A stretch of 64,000 bases of DNA from Chryseobacterium vrystaatense (GCF_000737765.1 NZ_JPRI01000003.1:248001-312000), one strand, 5' to 3'. Shown: positions 1 through 9,377, counted from the first letter of the stretch. Made by a program: numbers and translations. Notes: generated by a model not told the origin, from the sequence alone.

Positions 1-1
1 T

Positions 2-793
2 GAAGAATTAATTGATACAGCATCACAGAGTTATAATAAAAATGAAGGGACCCACTTTAAAATTGCAGAGAAGGAAGCTTTCATTCAGTATTCCGGGGGA
101 GATGCCAGAAAATTGATCAATTCTGTAGAACTTGTCTTTAATCAGTACAGGAATTCAGATAAAGAGGAGATCAGTAACGCAGATGTTCTCGAGATCCTTC
201 AGGAAACAATGGCGCTTTATGACAAAAACGGGGAGCAGCATTACGATATTATTTCCGCTTTTATAAAATCTATGCGGGGAGGTGACCCGAACGGTGCTGT
301 GTATTGGTTGGCCAGAATGATTGCAGGGGGAGAAGATATTAAATTTATTGCACGGAGAATGCTTATTCTTGCCGCTGAGGATATTGGGTTAGCCAATCCT
401 AACGCTTTAGTTATCGCAAATAACTGTTTTCAGGCCGTCAATGTCATTGGAAATCCGGAGTCACGAATCATTTTAAGTGAAACAGCTGTATATCTTGCTG
501 TTTCTCCTAAAAGCAACTCTACCTATATGGCAATCAATGATGCGCTGGCTCTTGTAAAAAAGACTGGAAATTTACCTGTACCGCTGCATCTGAGAAATGC
601 ACCCACCAAACTGATGAAAGACCTGGATTATGGTAAGGAATATAAATATGCCCATTCATATGAAGGTAATTTTGTAGATCAGGAATTTCTACCGGAGGAA
701 ATTAAAGATGTAAAACTTTACCAACCCGGTAACAATGCTACAGAAAAGAAAATTTACGAAGAGCTTAAGAAGAAATGGAATAACAGATACTAA
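2..793 (+). CDS. rarA: Replication-associated recombination protein A, C-terminal part (5' end outside window)
   Basis: The frame is open from base 2, so only the last 263 residues or so are present; the ATPase core lies upstream of the window. RarA (MgsA) is an AAA+ ATPase related to clamp-loader subunits that acts at stalled replication forks. What remains includes the sensor-2 type motif GDARKLINSVE near residues 34-44, then the helical MgsA C-terminal region with typical stretches such as DPNGAVYWLARMI, LAAEDIGLANP and YKYAHSYEGNFVDQEFLP. The gene ends in a clear terminator. Family assignment is confident. No operon partner is visible on this side. Confidence 0.93.
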   Translation, partial: EELIDTASQSYNKNEGTHFKIAEKEAFIQYSGGDARKLINSVELVFNQYRNSDKEEISNADVLEILQETMALYDKNGEQHYDIISAFIKSMRGGDPNGAVYWLARMIAGGEDIKFIARRMLILAAEDIGLANPNALVIANNCFQAVNVIGNPESRIILSETAVYLAVSPKSNSTYMAINDALALVKKTGNLPVPLHLRNAPTKLMKDLDYGKEYKYAHSYEGNFVDQEFLPEEIKDVKLYQPGNNATEKKIYEELKKKWNNRY

Positions 794-796
794 ATA

Positions 797-826
797 AAAA
801 AGGATACTTTCAAGGTATCCTTTTAC
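797..826 (+). terminator. Intrinsic terminator after rarA
   Basis: The stem pairs GGATAC (802-807) with GTATCC (815-820), extended by flanking A and T runs, with a 7-nt loop and a T-run. It lies between convergent genes and could also serve the minus-strand gene ending at 848. Confidence 0.8.
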
Positions 827-847
827 TGTTATAAAGTTATGGGTGAT

Positions 848-1288
848 TTATTTTGTAGTACCTGTACTAAGAAATAATGTTTTTTTACCATTATGATCTT
901 TAACTTCTGTAGATCCAATGACTTCAGCATAAATCTTAGTAGTGCTGTCTGAAAACTCATATCCTTCGAAAAAAACAGGATTGTTTTCTGGCAGTCCATT
1001 TTGTGCATTCAGTTGAGCAAGAGAAAATCTGTCCAGTGCCTCATAACCGTTTTTAATTTTGAATTCCGTAATCCCTTTTTCTGCAAGGAAGCTATATTTT
1101 TTTAAGGCTTGTGGTAATCCTGCAGGGCTTTTATAGATGTTTGAACTCTGAACGATTGCTTTTTTTGCATTGAACATGCCTACCGTTCCAACAATATCAT
1201 TGGCGACAGCAAACTTTACAGAAGGATTCTTCTGGGCAGATAGGACTGCAGATGATAATATTAAAAAAGAATAGAGTATTTTTTTCAT
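848..1288 (-). CDS. Secreted hypothetical protein
   Basis: This is a 146-residue protein I do not recognise. It starts with a typical flavobacterial signal peptide of about 18 residues ending in LSAQ, so the mature protein is probably periplasmic or outer-membrane associated. The rest is mixed polar and hydrophobic, with no transmembrane segment and no cysteine. It faces rarA convergently and is separated from the DUF2339 gene by about 245 AT-rich bases with no recognisable element. No function is proposed. Confidence 0.7.
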   Translation of the reverse strand: MKKILYSFLILSSAVLSAQKNPSVKFAVANDIVGTVGMFNAKKAIVQSSNIYKSPAGLPQALKKYSFLAEKGITEFKIKNGYEALDRFSLAQLNAQNGLPENNPVFFEGYEFSDSTTKIYAEVIGSTEVKDHNGKKTLFLSTGTTK

Positions 1289-1533
1289 AACCGGAATATG
1301 TAACTGTTAAAAACTGGATAAATATAATTATTTTTTATAAAATGTGAATGAAATTTTGCAATATTTTAAATATTGCTTAGAAATAAAAGCATTTATTAAG
1401 AATTTTTGAGTTTGAAGTATAAGACATTTAATAATTGGTTTTAAAATTAACACTGCAGGGAAAGCTATATTGGATGGCACAATAAAATTCAGATTTAAAT
1501 GCTTTTTAATCTTTATTATTTCTTGAGCTTTCT

Positions 1534-3738
1534 TTATTCCTCTTTTTTATCTACTATATTTTTAATAAGATTTTTTATTCTCTGGAAAGTAAATGAACTC
1601 AGTAATAAAATGATTCCCAGAATAATAAAGGCTGTAATTCTCGAAATGTTATCCATTTGCCATACATCATAGCTGTAAAGTTTAAGGACCATAATTCCGA
1701 TAAGAACAAAACCTATCCTGCTGTATTCCGGAATTGTTTTTTTTAGACTTATATAAATAAAAATACTCGCCAAAACGGTCCAGATAATAGGGAGGTATAG
1801 AATTGTAAAATGTTCTTTTACTTTATAGATAGGTGATAGCTCATTTACAGAGCCTAAAACATAGGTATTGTAAAATCCACAGCTTATTGAAATGACAAGT
1901 GTTATTGAAATAGCCCAGTACGAGATGTTTGTTTTATAAAAATGCGATATTGAAGAAGGTTTCCATAATATATAGATGAAAGGAACCCAATACAGAAGAT
2001 GAATCATATAAAAACCAAACGTAAGTTCCTTCTGTAAAACAGAAGTGACTACTTCTGACGCAGCAAACGAAGCATTGAATGCAGCCAGAATAAGGAACAG
2101 GTAAATAAGTCCCGTATGAATAAATCCGTCAATATCGAGCTTTTTCCTGAGCAGTAGTAAGATAAAGATGTAATAGATGCTAAAAAGAAGCCCAATGCTC
2201 ATTATCGCCGGACCTGGCATATCTGAAATATGATAGATGATCTCCAGAAGGAAGGCCAGATATATTACTCCATAGCTTACAACAGCGAAAGTATTTTCGA
2301 AAAAACGATCTTCCGTCTTCTGGGTATTGTTAATTCTTTTTAATAAAAATAGATTAAAGATAGTGGTTGCAATAGTAACAAGACTCGTTAAGAATACCGG
2401 ATTAAATACAATGTTCATATTCTTGGCATTGAAATATTCTGCCCATGTGATGATCTGTGCAATAATGACGAGTGGAAAGAGAACATAAAAGCATTTTTTG
2501 AAAATATGGTGTCCGCTTTTTTTCCATATATAAAGTAGAAGTGTTGATTCCACGGCCCAGACGCTTGTAATGAGATGAGCTTTAAACTGAAGGGCTACTG
2601 CTACAGTAAAAAGGCTAATGGTCAATGCTGCGAAAATTGAATAACTGAAGCCAAAATTTTTCTTTCCATATTCTCTTACCAGAAGCAGCCCATTAGCAAC
2701 GGCAAAAAGAAGGGGGAAGATAATTACAGGTTCGTAGTTTAATGTTTTAAACGTATAAATCAAACCGATTATGCTTGAAAAATTGATCAACACAAGCATT
2801 AAAGTATTCCATTGGGAGAGTGTGTTTTTTTTAACATAATCCTGAAGGGCAAATACATAGAAAATAAAGTAGCTGATCATATAAAAAACAATACTGAGAA
2901 GTTCAGTCTTTTCCGAGGTCCAGTAGAAAAGATAAATACTTGTAAAAGTATACGCAGTCCATCCTACGCTTTTCCAGTTTTTGAGGAATGCGGCGGCGAG
3001 CATACCAATATTCAGTAGGGTGAGATAAGTGAAAAGGAAAAGATAGTTGCTCTGTCCGGTACTGATCATCAATGGAGCAGAGAATCCGCCCAGCATGGCG
3101 AAAATAATTAATATCTCACTTTTATAATAATAAGCAAGGGCGATGGACACGATAGTGATTAAAGTAGTGATCACAAAAGCGGTGTTCTGAGTAAACAAAT
3201 GATATTCCCTGAAAGCAATAGTCGTTGTAAAATACAAAACAGCAATGCCGCCGCCGGTAATAATAGATGCGAAAACAGCGTAGTTTTTTCGTAGGAAATG
3301 ACCAGCCAGCATAATTCCTGCCCCGGCAGCCAAACCTATTCCGGCTCTTGCTGTTTCCCCGATCCAGTTTTTGTCTATAGCATATTTTACAAAATAGCCG
3401 ATTCCAAGAACAAGAGTGAAAATTCCGATGATTGTCAAAACGTTTTGTTTTAAAAAATCAAAAACAGGTGCCAGCCAGTCTTTTTCAGGTACAGAAGGAA
3501 TTGTTTCACGATGGCTGTCTTGGTGAATACTGATTGACTCTGTCGGATTTGAAGTGCTTACATGATCGGGTAATTCCTCTTTCGGTTCTTCTTGTATCGA
3601 TGTATTTTGTTGAGGTTGAGTTATTTTTAAATTTAAATCAGAAATTTGTTTCTCCAGTCTTCGAATCTTACTGTTAAGATTGTTGAAGATAAGAAAAAGA
3701 ACGACTATGATTAATATGACCAGAAGAAACTCACTCAT
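1534..3738 (-). CDS. DUF2339 multi-pass membrane protein
   Basis: A 734-residue inner-membrane protein. Residues 1-40 hold an N-terminal hydrophobic anchor followed by a short coiled coil (SKIRRLEKQISDLNLKI). A polar proline/serine-rich linker runs to about residue 85. The remainder is a long succession of hydrophobic helices, more than 20 by eye. This anchor, coiled-coil and polytopic architecture matches the DUF2339 family, whose function is unknown. A DWLAPVFDFLKQNVLTIIG segment precedes the first main helix, as in other members. Transcribed alone on the minus strand. Confidence 0.85.
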   Translation of the reverse strand: MSEFLLVILIIVVLFLIFNNLNSKIRRLEKQISDLNLKITQPQQNTSIQEEPKEELPDHVSTSNPTESISIHQDSHRETIPSVPEKDWLAPVFDFLKQNVLTIIGIFTLVLGIGYFVKYAIDKNWIGETARAGIGLAAGAGIMLAGHFLRKNYAVFASIITGGGIAVLYFTTTIAFREYHLFTQNTAFVITTLITIVSIALAYYYKSEILIIFAMLGGFSAPLMISTGQSNYLFLFTYLTLLNIGMLAAAFLKNWKSVGWTAYTFTSIYLFYWTSEKTELLSIVFYMISYFIFYVFALQDYVKKNTLSQWNTLMLVLINFSSIIGLIYTFKTLNYEPVIIFPLLFAVANGLLLVREYGKKNFGFSYSIFAALTISLFTVAVALQFKAHLITSVWAVESTLLLYIWKKSGHHIFKKCFYVLFPLVIIAQIITWAEYFNAKNMNIVFNPVFLTSLVTIATTIFNLFLLKRINNTQKTEDRFFENTFAVVSYGVIYLAFLLEIIYHISDMPGPAIMSIGLLFSIYYIFILLLLRKKLDIDGFIHTGLIYLFLILAAFNASFAASEVVTSVLQKELTFGFYMIHLLYWVPFIYILWKPSSISHFYKTNISYWAISITLVISISCGFYNTYVLGSVNELSPIYKVKEHFTILYLPIIWTVLASIFIYISLKKTIPEYSRIGFVLIGIMVLKLYSYDVWQMDNISRITAFIILGIILLLSSFTFQRIKNLIKNIVDKKEE

Positions 3739-3786
3739 ACTTTAGTTTTTATCAAATATAAAGTAAATGTTTTTAACGTTATAAAA

Positions 3787-3817
3787 TTAATCCATCACAT
3801 ATTCTGTGATGGATTAA
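3787..3817 (-). terminator. Intrinsic terminator after the C1q-like gene
   Basis: A perfect 13-bp stem (3787-3799 with 3805-3817) has a 5-nt loop. Read on the minus strand it is followed by TTAATTTTAT. It separates the gene ending at 3848 from the DUF2339 gene starting at 3738. Confidence 0.75.
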
Positions 3818-3847
3818 CTGTGCAGAGTGATTAAATTGTGTTATTGA

Positions 3848-4555
3848 TTAATTTGAAACTTTGTAGATGTAGAATGATGTAAGACTGGTTGATAACAGCC
3901 CCAGGTTAATTCCCGGGTCTAGAAATCCAAAAGCAATTCTATCACCGGCCTGGAAAGAATATAATGCATTGATATTCGTGTCCGCTATAGTTAAACTGGC
4001 CACTACAAGATTGATACCACTGAAGGTGCGGGTGTCTATTAGTGTGGTAGTTCCAGCTCCTGCTCCTGTTGTTTTGGTAATTCCAATACCCGTACCACTG
4101 CTTAATAAAGAAGCTTGTATTCCCGTTCCAAAGCGGAAGGAATATGATATAGCATACACACCATCAGATGGTACTGTATAAGATGAAGTAGCGTCATTAA
4201 ATAAAGCAGCATTCCCTATCGTTCTTTCTGCTGATAAAAAATTGACAGGTTTGAAATTTCCGAAAATACCCACCGAAAGAAGGCTTATGCCTGTGGCTTT
4301 TTTTGCAGCAAATACACTGCTGTTCACGGAAGAATTTAAAAGCAGCTGAGGGTCAACTTTAGAAACCTGTGCTGTTGTATTGTTCAGTGCTAAAATTTCA
4401 TAGCCTGGGAGGGTTGCAGAAAGGGGGATATCCCTAACTTTCATAGTTCCATTGACGTCCAATGTGGCACTAGGCGCAGATGTATTAATTCCAACTTGGG
4501 AAAAAACGGGAATCGCCGATAAAGCTAAAAGTAAGCTGTAGATTTTGGTTTTCAT
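3848..4555 (-). CDS. Secreted protein with C1q/TNF-like jelly-roll domain
   Basis: A 235-residue protein. The signal peptide (about 1-19) ends in VFSQ and is followed at once by VGINTSAPSATLDVNGTMKV. This N-terminal signature is very common in flavobacterial surface proteins and resembles phage tail-fibre stalk starts. Residues 95-235 look like a beta jelly-roll of the C1q/TNF type: a YTVPSDGVYAISYSFRF strand, later GDRIAFGF, and an aromatic C-terminal strand FYIYKVSN. Such proteins probably trimerise at the cell surface; the ligand is unknown. The fold is inferred from the strand pattern, not from alignment. Confidence 0.72.
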   Translation of the reverse strand: MKTKIYSLLLALSAIPVFSQVGINTSAPSATLDVNGTMKVRDIPLSATLPGYEILALNNTTAQVSKVDPQLLLNSSVNSSVFAAKKATGISLLSVGIFGNFKPVNFLSAERTIGNAALFNDATSSYTVPSDGVYAISYSFRFGTGIQASLLSSGTGIGITKTTGAGAGTTTLIDTRTFSGINLVVASLTIADTNINALYSFQAGDRIAFGFLDPGINLGLLSTSLTSFYIYKVSN

Positions 4556-4631
4556 GAGTAAGTTTTTTAATTAGTTTTCAGTTTAAACAATGCAAAAATT
4601 ATGCCTTTTTGCGATATGTTTATTTATATAA

Positions 4632-4658
4632 CAAATATAGTACAAAAAATTTAAACAA
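4632..4658 (-). promoter_or_regulatory. Probable promoter of the C1q-like gene
   Basis: On the minus strand TATATTTG (4632-4639) matches the Bacteroidetes -7 box TAnnTTTG. A TTG (4656-4658) lies 16 nt upstream, slightly short of the usual spacing. The predicted leader is about 70 nt. Confidence 0.45.
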
Positions 4659-4872
4659 ATGTTTGTTTTTACTGATATGTCGCTTCGTAATCAAGTTATG
4701 TATCATTATTTTTAAAAGGTATAATAGGGTAAAATTAAATAATTTATTTTAATAAATCACTATATTTTGATTTAACAAAAATGTCAAAATGATTAATTCT
4801 GTCACATAAAGTGACAAAATTGAATGGTCTTTTTGTCAGTAATTTTCAATATATAAGGGTGTTACATAAAAA

Positions 4873-4896
4873 AACACTGCTCGTAAGGGCAGTGTT
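4873..4896 (-). terminator. Intrinsic terminator after pheA
   Basis: The stem pairs AACACTGC (4873-4880) with GCAGTGTT (4889-4896) around an 8-nt loop. On the minus strand it is followed by a run of T residues. Confidence 0.78.
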
Positions 4897-4920
4897 AATT
4901 TTTTAATAAGTTTGTTTTTT

Positions 4921-5769
4921 TTAACTTTCCAAAAGGAATTCTTTGTAGTTTCCTAAGAAATCAACTTCGGCATTGATGGACTGAAGTTCCAAAAGGGCAT
5001 TACCGTGCAGAATATCTTCCCAGGGTCCTTCCACATTAATAAAGAAGAAATAATTGCCAAGACCTGTTTTCAACGTTCTTGATTCAATTTTGCTGAGGTT
5101 CATTTTTCTCCATGCAAACACCGAAAGAACCTGATGAAGACCTCCTGGGTGATCCTCAGGAAGGTTAATAAGCATGCCTGACTTTTCTCCCAGTATTTCG
5201 AGACGGTCATTAGAATAGATACTCTTCTTTTTTGAAATCACAATAAAACGGGTATGGTTCTGTTCGAAATCCTGAATGTTTCTGTGAACAATATTTAATC
5301 CATAAAGATTGGCTGCAAACTGATTGGCTACTGCCGCTATTTTCAAATCCCTGTTTTCAGAAACATATTTTGCAGCAGCAGCAGTCGATGAAAAATCCTG
5401 TCTCATAATTTCTTTGTAACGGGTATCAAGAAAATGGAAGCTTTGTGCTAAAGCCTGCGGATGTGAATATATTCTTTCAATATCCTCCATCTTATGGTCG
5501 GGGTGAATCATCAGGTGATGGGCAATTGGCATGACTCCTTCTGCTTCTATTTTAATTGACGGTGTTTTATATAAATAATCCAGTGTCATAGAAACCGTTC
5601 CCTCAATCGAATTTTCCAGAGGGACCACCGCTTTTTCAGCCTCTCCACTTTCAACGGCATTAAAACAGTCTAAAATATTAGCCTGAGGTACAAGTTCATC
5701 ATTCGGAAACAGCTGGGTGGCCGCGAGTTGTGTAAAACTCGCATGAGGTCCCAAAAATGCAATCTTCAT
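4921..5769 (-). CDS. pheA: Prephenate dehydratase with ACT domain
   Basis: A 282-residue enzyme converting prephenate to phenylpyruvate in phenylalanine biosynthesis, without the chorismate mutase fusion seen in enterobacteria. The N-terminal catalytic part begins MKIAFLGPHASFTQLAA and carries NSIEGTV near residue 53 and the TRF motif in NHTRFIVI near residue 170. The regulatory ACT domain follows, with ESRTLKTGLGNYFFFINVEG-type residues (normally ESRP). I chose the start at 5769; an in-frame extension to 5841 exists, but it adds a hydrophobic tail not expected in the family. Confidence 0.93.
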   Translation of the reverse strand: MKIAFLGPHASFTQLAATQLFPNDELVPQANILDCFNAVESGEAEKAVVPLENSIEGTVSMTLDYLYKTPSIKIEAEGVMPIAHHLMIHPDHKMEDIERIYSHPQALAQSFHFLDTRYKEIMRQDFSSTAAAAKYVSENRDLKIAAVANQFAANLYGLNIVHRNIQDFEQNHTRFIVISKKKSIYSNDRLEILGEKSGMLINLPEDHPGGLHQVLSVFAWRKMNLSKIESRTLKTGLGNYFFFINVEGPWEDILHGNALLELQSINAEVDFLGNYKEFLLES

Positions 5770-5879
5770 AGTGTATATATATAAATGTAAATTAGAATGG
5801 TATTTTAATGCAAAGATGCAAATTAGTTTAAAACCAACCATCTTTCATTGATTATATCATGCCTCTTTTAGATAATCTG

Positions 5880-6290
5880 CTACCTGTTCCAGTTCTCTTC
5901 AATAAGCTTCATCAAAAAATCCGGACACCTGATAATCTTATTGGTTTTTGCATCTAAAAAGAAAAGAGTAGTGGATGCTTCGGTGATTTTAACCTTCTCT
6001 TCATTGAAAATTTCGTACTCAAATTCAATTCTAACTCCCGGAATCTTTTTAACATAGGTATGAATTTCTAATTTTTGGTCATAGAGCGCCGGACGGATAT
6101 ACTTAATTTTATAGTCCGAAACAGGGAGCCAAATTCCTTGGTTTTCAATTTCATCGTATGAGATTCCTATGTTTCTGAAGAGCTCAACTCTACCAATTTC
6201 GAAGTACTGCGCATAGTTCCCGTAGTACACATATTTCATAGGGTCTGTTTCTGCGTAACGTACTCGTATTGAGTGTGTTGTATGTATCAT
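5880..6290 (-). CDS. Acyl-CoA thioesterase, YbgC/4-hydroxybenzoyl-CoA type hotdog fold
   Basis: A 136-residue single-hotdog protein. The motif YAETDPMKYVYYGNYAQYFE near the N terminus contains the Asp and Tyr/Asn pattern of the YbgC and 4HBT family, which hydrolyses acyl-CoA thioesters, in some cases linked to the Tol-Pal envelope system. I start it at 6290 (MIHTTHSIRVRYAETD). A start at 6311 would overlap the predicted promoter. It is divergent from dnaA. Confidence 0.88.
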   Translation of the reverse strand: MIHTTHSIRVRYAETDPMKYVYYGNYAQYFEIGRVELFRNIGISYDEIENQGIWLPVSDYKIKYIRPALYDQKLEIHTYVKKIPGVRIEFEYEIFNEEKVKITEASTTLFFLDAKTNKIIRCPDFLMKLIEENWNR

Positions 6291-6312
6291 TTTTAGTCTG
6301 TATTTATGCATA

Positions 6313-6344
6313 CAAATATATTTTTAAATAATCAATACCCGCAA
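6313..6344 (-). promoter_or_regulatory. Promoter of the thioesterase gene
   Basis: On the minus strand TTG (6342-6344), 21 nt, TATATTTG (6313-6320) fits the Bacteroidetes promoter consensus. The predicted transcript starts near 6309, about 19 nt before the chosen start codon. Confidence 0.65.
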
Positions 6345-6426
6345 TATTTTTTTTTGAAAAGAAAAAATTGGACCTTTGTCTTCCTTCTAAAAAAAGTACT
6401 AACAAAGAATTAATCGGGGCATAAAT

Positions 6427-7881
6427 ATGGATGAAAATTTAATGATGATATGGCAGAAGTGCCTTCAGTTCATGCGTGATAATTTGAACGCAGCTGAAGA
6501 CAATTCTGATCTTAAGAAGCTTGAAAAATCCTTCGACATGCTATTCGATAAGGTACAGCCACTTTCGTTGGTTGCCAATAACCTTACGCTTATAGTGCCG
6601 AGCGATTTTTACAAGGAATATATTGAGGATAACTACCTATCCCTGCTTTCTGCTGCCCTGAAGAAAAATCTTGGAAAAGGAGTGAAATTATGGTACTCAG
6701 TAATGGAAAACAGGCCTACCGGAGAGGAAAAGCCAGTGACAATGAATATGAAGGGGAAAAGCGTTCCTACACCAAAAATGCAGGAAACAATGCCGCAGGG
6801 ATTCTCTGCTAATATCGTAAACCCTTTTGTAGTTCCGGGAATTAGAAAAGTAAATATAGATTCTAACCTGAAATCAGACTACTCTTTTGATAATTATATC
6901 GAAGGAGAGAGTAATAAATTTGCTGCCACAGTAGCGCGTTCAATTGCTAAAAGACCAGGTGCAACCGCTTTCAACCCATTGTTTCTTCACGGAGGATATG
7001 GAGTAGGAAAAACCCACTTGGGACAGGCTGTAGGTCTTGAAGTAAAAAGTCAGTTTCCGGATAAAGTAGTTCTTTATCTGTCTTCTGAAAAATTCATCCA
7101 GCAGTTTATTTCTGCAGCGAAAGCACACAAACAGACAGAGTTTGCCAACTTCTATCAGATGGTAGATGTTTTGATCATCGATGATATTCAGTTCCTGTCC
7201 GGTAAATCTGCAACACAAGATAGTTTCTTCCATATTTTTGATCATCTTCACCAGAATGGAAAGCAGATCATCCTTACTTCGGATAAGGCTCCTGCAGATA
7301 TTATGGATATTCAGGAAAGAATTGTTTCCCGTTTCAAATGGGGACTTTCTGCTGAGATCAAATCTCCGGATCTTTCTACCAGAAGACAGATTATTGTCGA
7401 TAAATTAAGCAGAGACGGAATTGTACTTCCAGGGGATATGCTGGATTTCCTTGCTGCCGAAGCTAAGACCAATGTAAGAGAGCTTATTGGTGTAATCAAC
7501 TCTGTAATCGCTTATTCTACGGTGTATAAGACAGATTTAAGCCTTGAATTGCTGAAAGATACAATCAATAAGATTGCTGCTAATCAGAAAAAGGTCATCA
7601 ATATTCCTTACATCCAGGAAGTGGTATGCGATTATTTCGGAATCAAGAAAGAACAGCTTCTTTCTAAAACCAGAAAAAGAGAAATTGCACTTCCGAGACA
7701 GTTGGCTATGTATTTTTCAAAAGAACTAACGAATGCTACCTTTAGTAAAATTGGTGAAGAAATGGGAGGAAAAGACCATTCAACAGTAATGTACGCTTGT
7801 GACACCATTAAAGATGTATCCAAAATTGACAAAGAGGTAAAGAAATACGTAAAAGATCTTGCTGAGAAAATCAAGAAATAA
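6427..7881 (+). CDS. dnaA: Chromosomal replication initiator DnaA
   Basis: A 484-residue AAA+ initiator. Domain I (1-90) is followed by a short linker with a proline-rich segment. Domain III has Walker A GGYGVGKTHLG, Walker B VLIIDDIQFL and the arginine finger region. C-terminal domain IV has the DnaA signature GGKDHSTVMYACDTI. It binds DnaA boxes and opens the origin. The neighbours here (thioesterase, phosphatase) are not the dnaN/recF set, as is usual in Bacteroidetes. I did not see a DnaA-box cluster on either side, so this is probably not oriC. Confidence 0.97.
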   Translation: MDENLMMIWQKCLQFMRDNLNAAEDNSDLKKLEKSFDMLFDKVQPLSLVANNLTLIVPSDFYKEYIEDNYLSLLSAALKKNLGKGVKLWYSVMENRPTGEEKPVTMNMKGKSVPTPKMQETMPQGFSANIVNPFVVPGIRKVNIDSNLKSDYSFDNYIEGESNKFAATVARSIAKRPGATAFNPLFLHGGYGVGKTHLGQAVGLEVKSQFPDKVVLYLSSEKFIQQFISAAKAHKQTEFANFYQMVDVLIIDDIQFLSGKSATQDSFFHIFDHLHQNGKQIILTSDKAPADIMDIQERIVSRFKWGLSAEIKSPDLSTRRQIIVDKLSRDGIVLPGDMLDFLAAEAKTNVRELIGVINSVIAYSTVYKTDLSLELLKDTINKIAANQKKVINIPYIQEVVCDYFGIKKEQLLSKTRKREIALPRQLAMYFSKELTNATFSKIGEEMGGKDHSTVMYACDTIKDVSKIDKEVKKYVKDLAEKIKK

Positions 7882-7905
7882 AAGATAATTTAATCTGAAT
7901 AAATT

Positions 7906-7936
7906 AAAATGGAGAATAGTTTTATTCTTCATTTTT
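7906..7936 (+). terminator. Intrinsic terminator after dnaA
   Basis: The stem runs from about 7906-7918 to 7923-7936 (AATGGAGAATA with TATTCTTCATT, one G-T wobble), with a GTTT loop and a T-run. Confidence 0.72.
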
Positions 7937-7996
7937 TATTTAGTTTTGTTGATGAAAGGAAATAAAAATACTTAATCCTTCAATTAGAAAAAGTAT

Positions 7997-8446
7997 ATGA
8001 AAATATTGATGGTCTGTCTTGGTAATATTTGCAGAAGTCCTTTAGCAGAAGGAATTATGAAGACAAAAGTCCCTGAAAGTTTTTTAGTGGATTCCGCTGG
8101 AACAATCTCTATGCATGAAGGAAAACATCCGGATAAAAGAGCAGTAAAAACAGCAGCAAATCACAGTGTCGATATTTCAAAACAGAAGTCAAGACCGATT
8201 ACAAAGGCTGATTTTGAGATGTTTGACAAGATCTACTGTATGGATATTGATATCTACGAGGATGTGATCTCAAAGTCAGCTAACGAAGATCAACGCCGGA
8301 AAGTATCATTGTTTCTTGAGACTTTAGGTGATCATAAAAACGCCGAAGTTCCGGATCCTTACTGGGGTGATATGACAGATTTTGAAGAGGTATTTCAGTT
8401 GATTGACCGAGGTTGTGAGGCTATTAAGAAACATATCCTTGATTAA
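7997..8446 (+). CDS. Low-molecular-weight protein-tyrosine phosphatase
   Basis: A 149-residue phosphatase of the arsenate reductase-like fold. The P-loop CLGNICRS begins at Cys7, giving the CX5R motif with Arg13. The general-acid motif DPYWGD lies near residue 120. It is cytoplasmic. In other bacteria such enzymes dephosphorylate tyrosine kinases of polysaccharide export or other regulators; no such kinase is nearby. A single TAGTTTTG box at 7941-7948 could be its -7 element, though no good TTG lies upstream. Confidence 0.93.
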   Translation: MKILMVCLGNICRSPLAEGIMKTKVPESFLVDSAGTISMHEGKHPDKRAVKTAANHSVDISKQKSRPITKADFEMFDKIYCMDIDIYEDVISKSANEDQRRKVSLFLETLGDHKNAEVPDPYWGDMTDFEEVFQLIDRGCEAIKKHILD

Positions 8447-8494
8447 ATAAATTTACTCAGGTAAGTGGTATTTTTACACGGAAAAAGAAATTCT

Positions 8495-8502
8495 TACCTT
8501 TG
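8495..8502 (+). promoter_or_regulatory. Possible -7 promoter box before the tetrapyrrole methylase-like gene
   Basis: TACCTTTG matches TAnnTTTG. No clear TTG lies at the expected distance. A tiny open frame (8519-8551, ten codons) lies in the predicted leader and may be chance. Confidence 0.4.
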
Positions 8503-8607
8503 TTAAAATAAACGAAGAATGGAAAATTTCATGCATTACATTCTCAGTTGAACCAGCTCATCATTTCAAACAATCTTCTTTACAAGAAAGAACTAAAAAT
8601 CAATAAA

Positions 8608-9306
8608 ATGCTTTTTTTACTCCCAGCCTATTTATCTGAAAATACTTCTATCACTCATTTTTCACCTGTTCTGAAAGATTACATCATGCAGACCGATTAC
8701 TTCTTTGTAGAAAATGAAAAAACAGCCAGAAAGGTGGTCAAATTCTTTGCTCCTGAAAAGAAGCAGTCTGATCTCAAACTGTTTTTATTAGACAAATACA
8801 CGGAAAATGCTGATATCAAAGAAGCGCAGAATCTGATGCTTCAGGGACAGGATTTTGGACTTCTTTCTGAGGCCGGTCTTCCATGTATTGCGGATCCTGG
8901 AAACTTAATTGTAAAATGGTGTCATGAGAAAAATATCAGAGTAATTCCTGTTTCCGGACCTTCATCAATTATTCTTGCTTTGATCTCCAGTGGATTTAAT
9001 GGGCAGGAATTTACCTTTCATGGTTATCTTCCTATAGACAAAGCCGAAAAGAAAAAACAGATCCAGCGTTTAGAAAGCATGGTTCAGCAAACGGGATATT
9101 CTCAGATCTTTATGGAGACTCCTTACAGGAATAATCCACTTTTTGAAGACCTTACCAAATTCCTTTCTCCTAACACAAAGCTCTGTATTGCTGCCAATAT
9201 CAACGATCCGGAGCATGAATTTATTCAGACAAAAACCATCAGTGACTGGAAGAAAGCGAAACCTGAACTTCATAAGATTCCAGCTGTATTTGTGCTGGGA
9301 AAGTAA
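8608..9306 (+). CDS. SAM-dependent methyltransferase, RsmI/tetrapyrrole methylase family
   Basis: A 232-residue protein of the TP-methylase fold. Features are MLFLLPA at the N terminus, GLLSEAGLPCIADPGN near residue 90-105 (the family's S-E-A-G...D-P-G signature), VIPVSGPSSIILALISSG, and FHGYLP. This is the RsmI-type 16S rRNA 2'-O-methyltransferase family. Bacteroidetes have a second, more divergent member besides canonical RsmI, and this resembles that one, so the substrate is uncertain. I start at ATG 8608; an upstream TTG at 8548 adds residues without family support. Confidence 0.85.
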   Translation: MLFLLPAYLSENTSITHFSPVLKDYIMQTDYFFVENEKTARKVVKFFAPEKKQSDLKLFLLDKYTENADIKEAQNLMLQGQDFGLLSEAGLPCIADPGNLIVKWCHEKNIRVIPVSGPSSIILALISSGFNGQEFTFHGYLPIDKAEKKKQIQRLESMVQQTGYSQIFMETPYRNNPLFEDLTKFLSPNTKLCIAANINDPEHEFIQTKTISDWKKAKPELHKIPAVFVLGK

Positions 9307-9377
9307 ATAGATAATTTACATCCCTCTTTACACTTTAATCTAAAACTCTTTCCGAAGATTTTATCTTGAGAGCTAAT

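Larger units (their letters stand above)
4556..4920. other. Intergenic region with a promoter and a terminator
   Basis: A 365-bp AT-rich spacer between two minus-strand genes. It holds a probable promoter for the C1q-like gene near 4632-4658 and a terminator for pheA near 4873-4896. The middle (about 4680-4865) is extremely AT-rich and shows no open frame or repeat that I can support. Confidence 0.6.

Noticed and set aside
2812..3018. Plus-strand open frame inside the DUF2339 gene
   Set aside because: It lies wholly within a well-supported membrane protein gene on the other strand and has no family features.
4868..4900. CRISPR-like or repeat element near 4.87 kb
   Set aside because: Single hairpin followed by a T-run; best read as the pheA terminator.
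6291..7996. Possible oriC around dnaA
   Set aside because: I saw no cluster of TTATNCACA-type boxes on either side, and the neighbours are not origin genes. GC-skew analysis of the full chromosome would decide.
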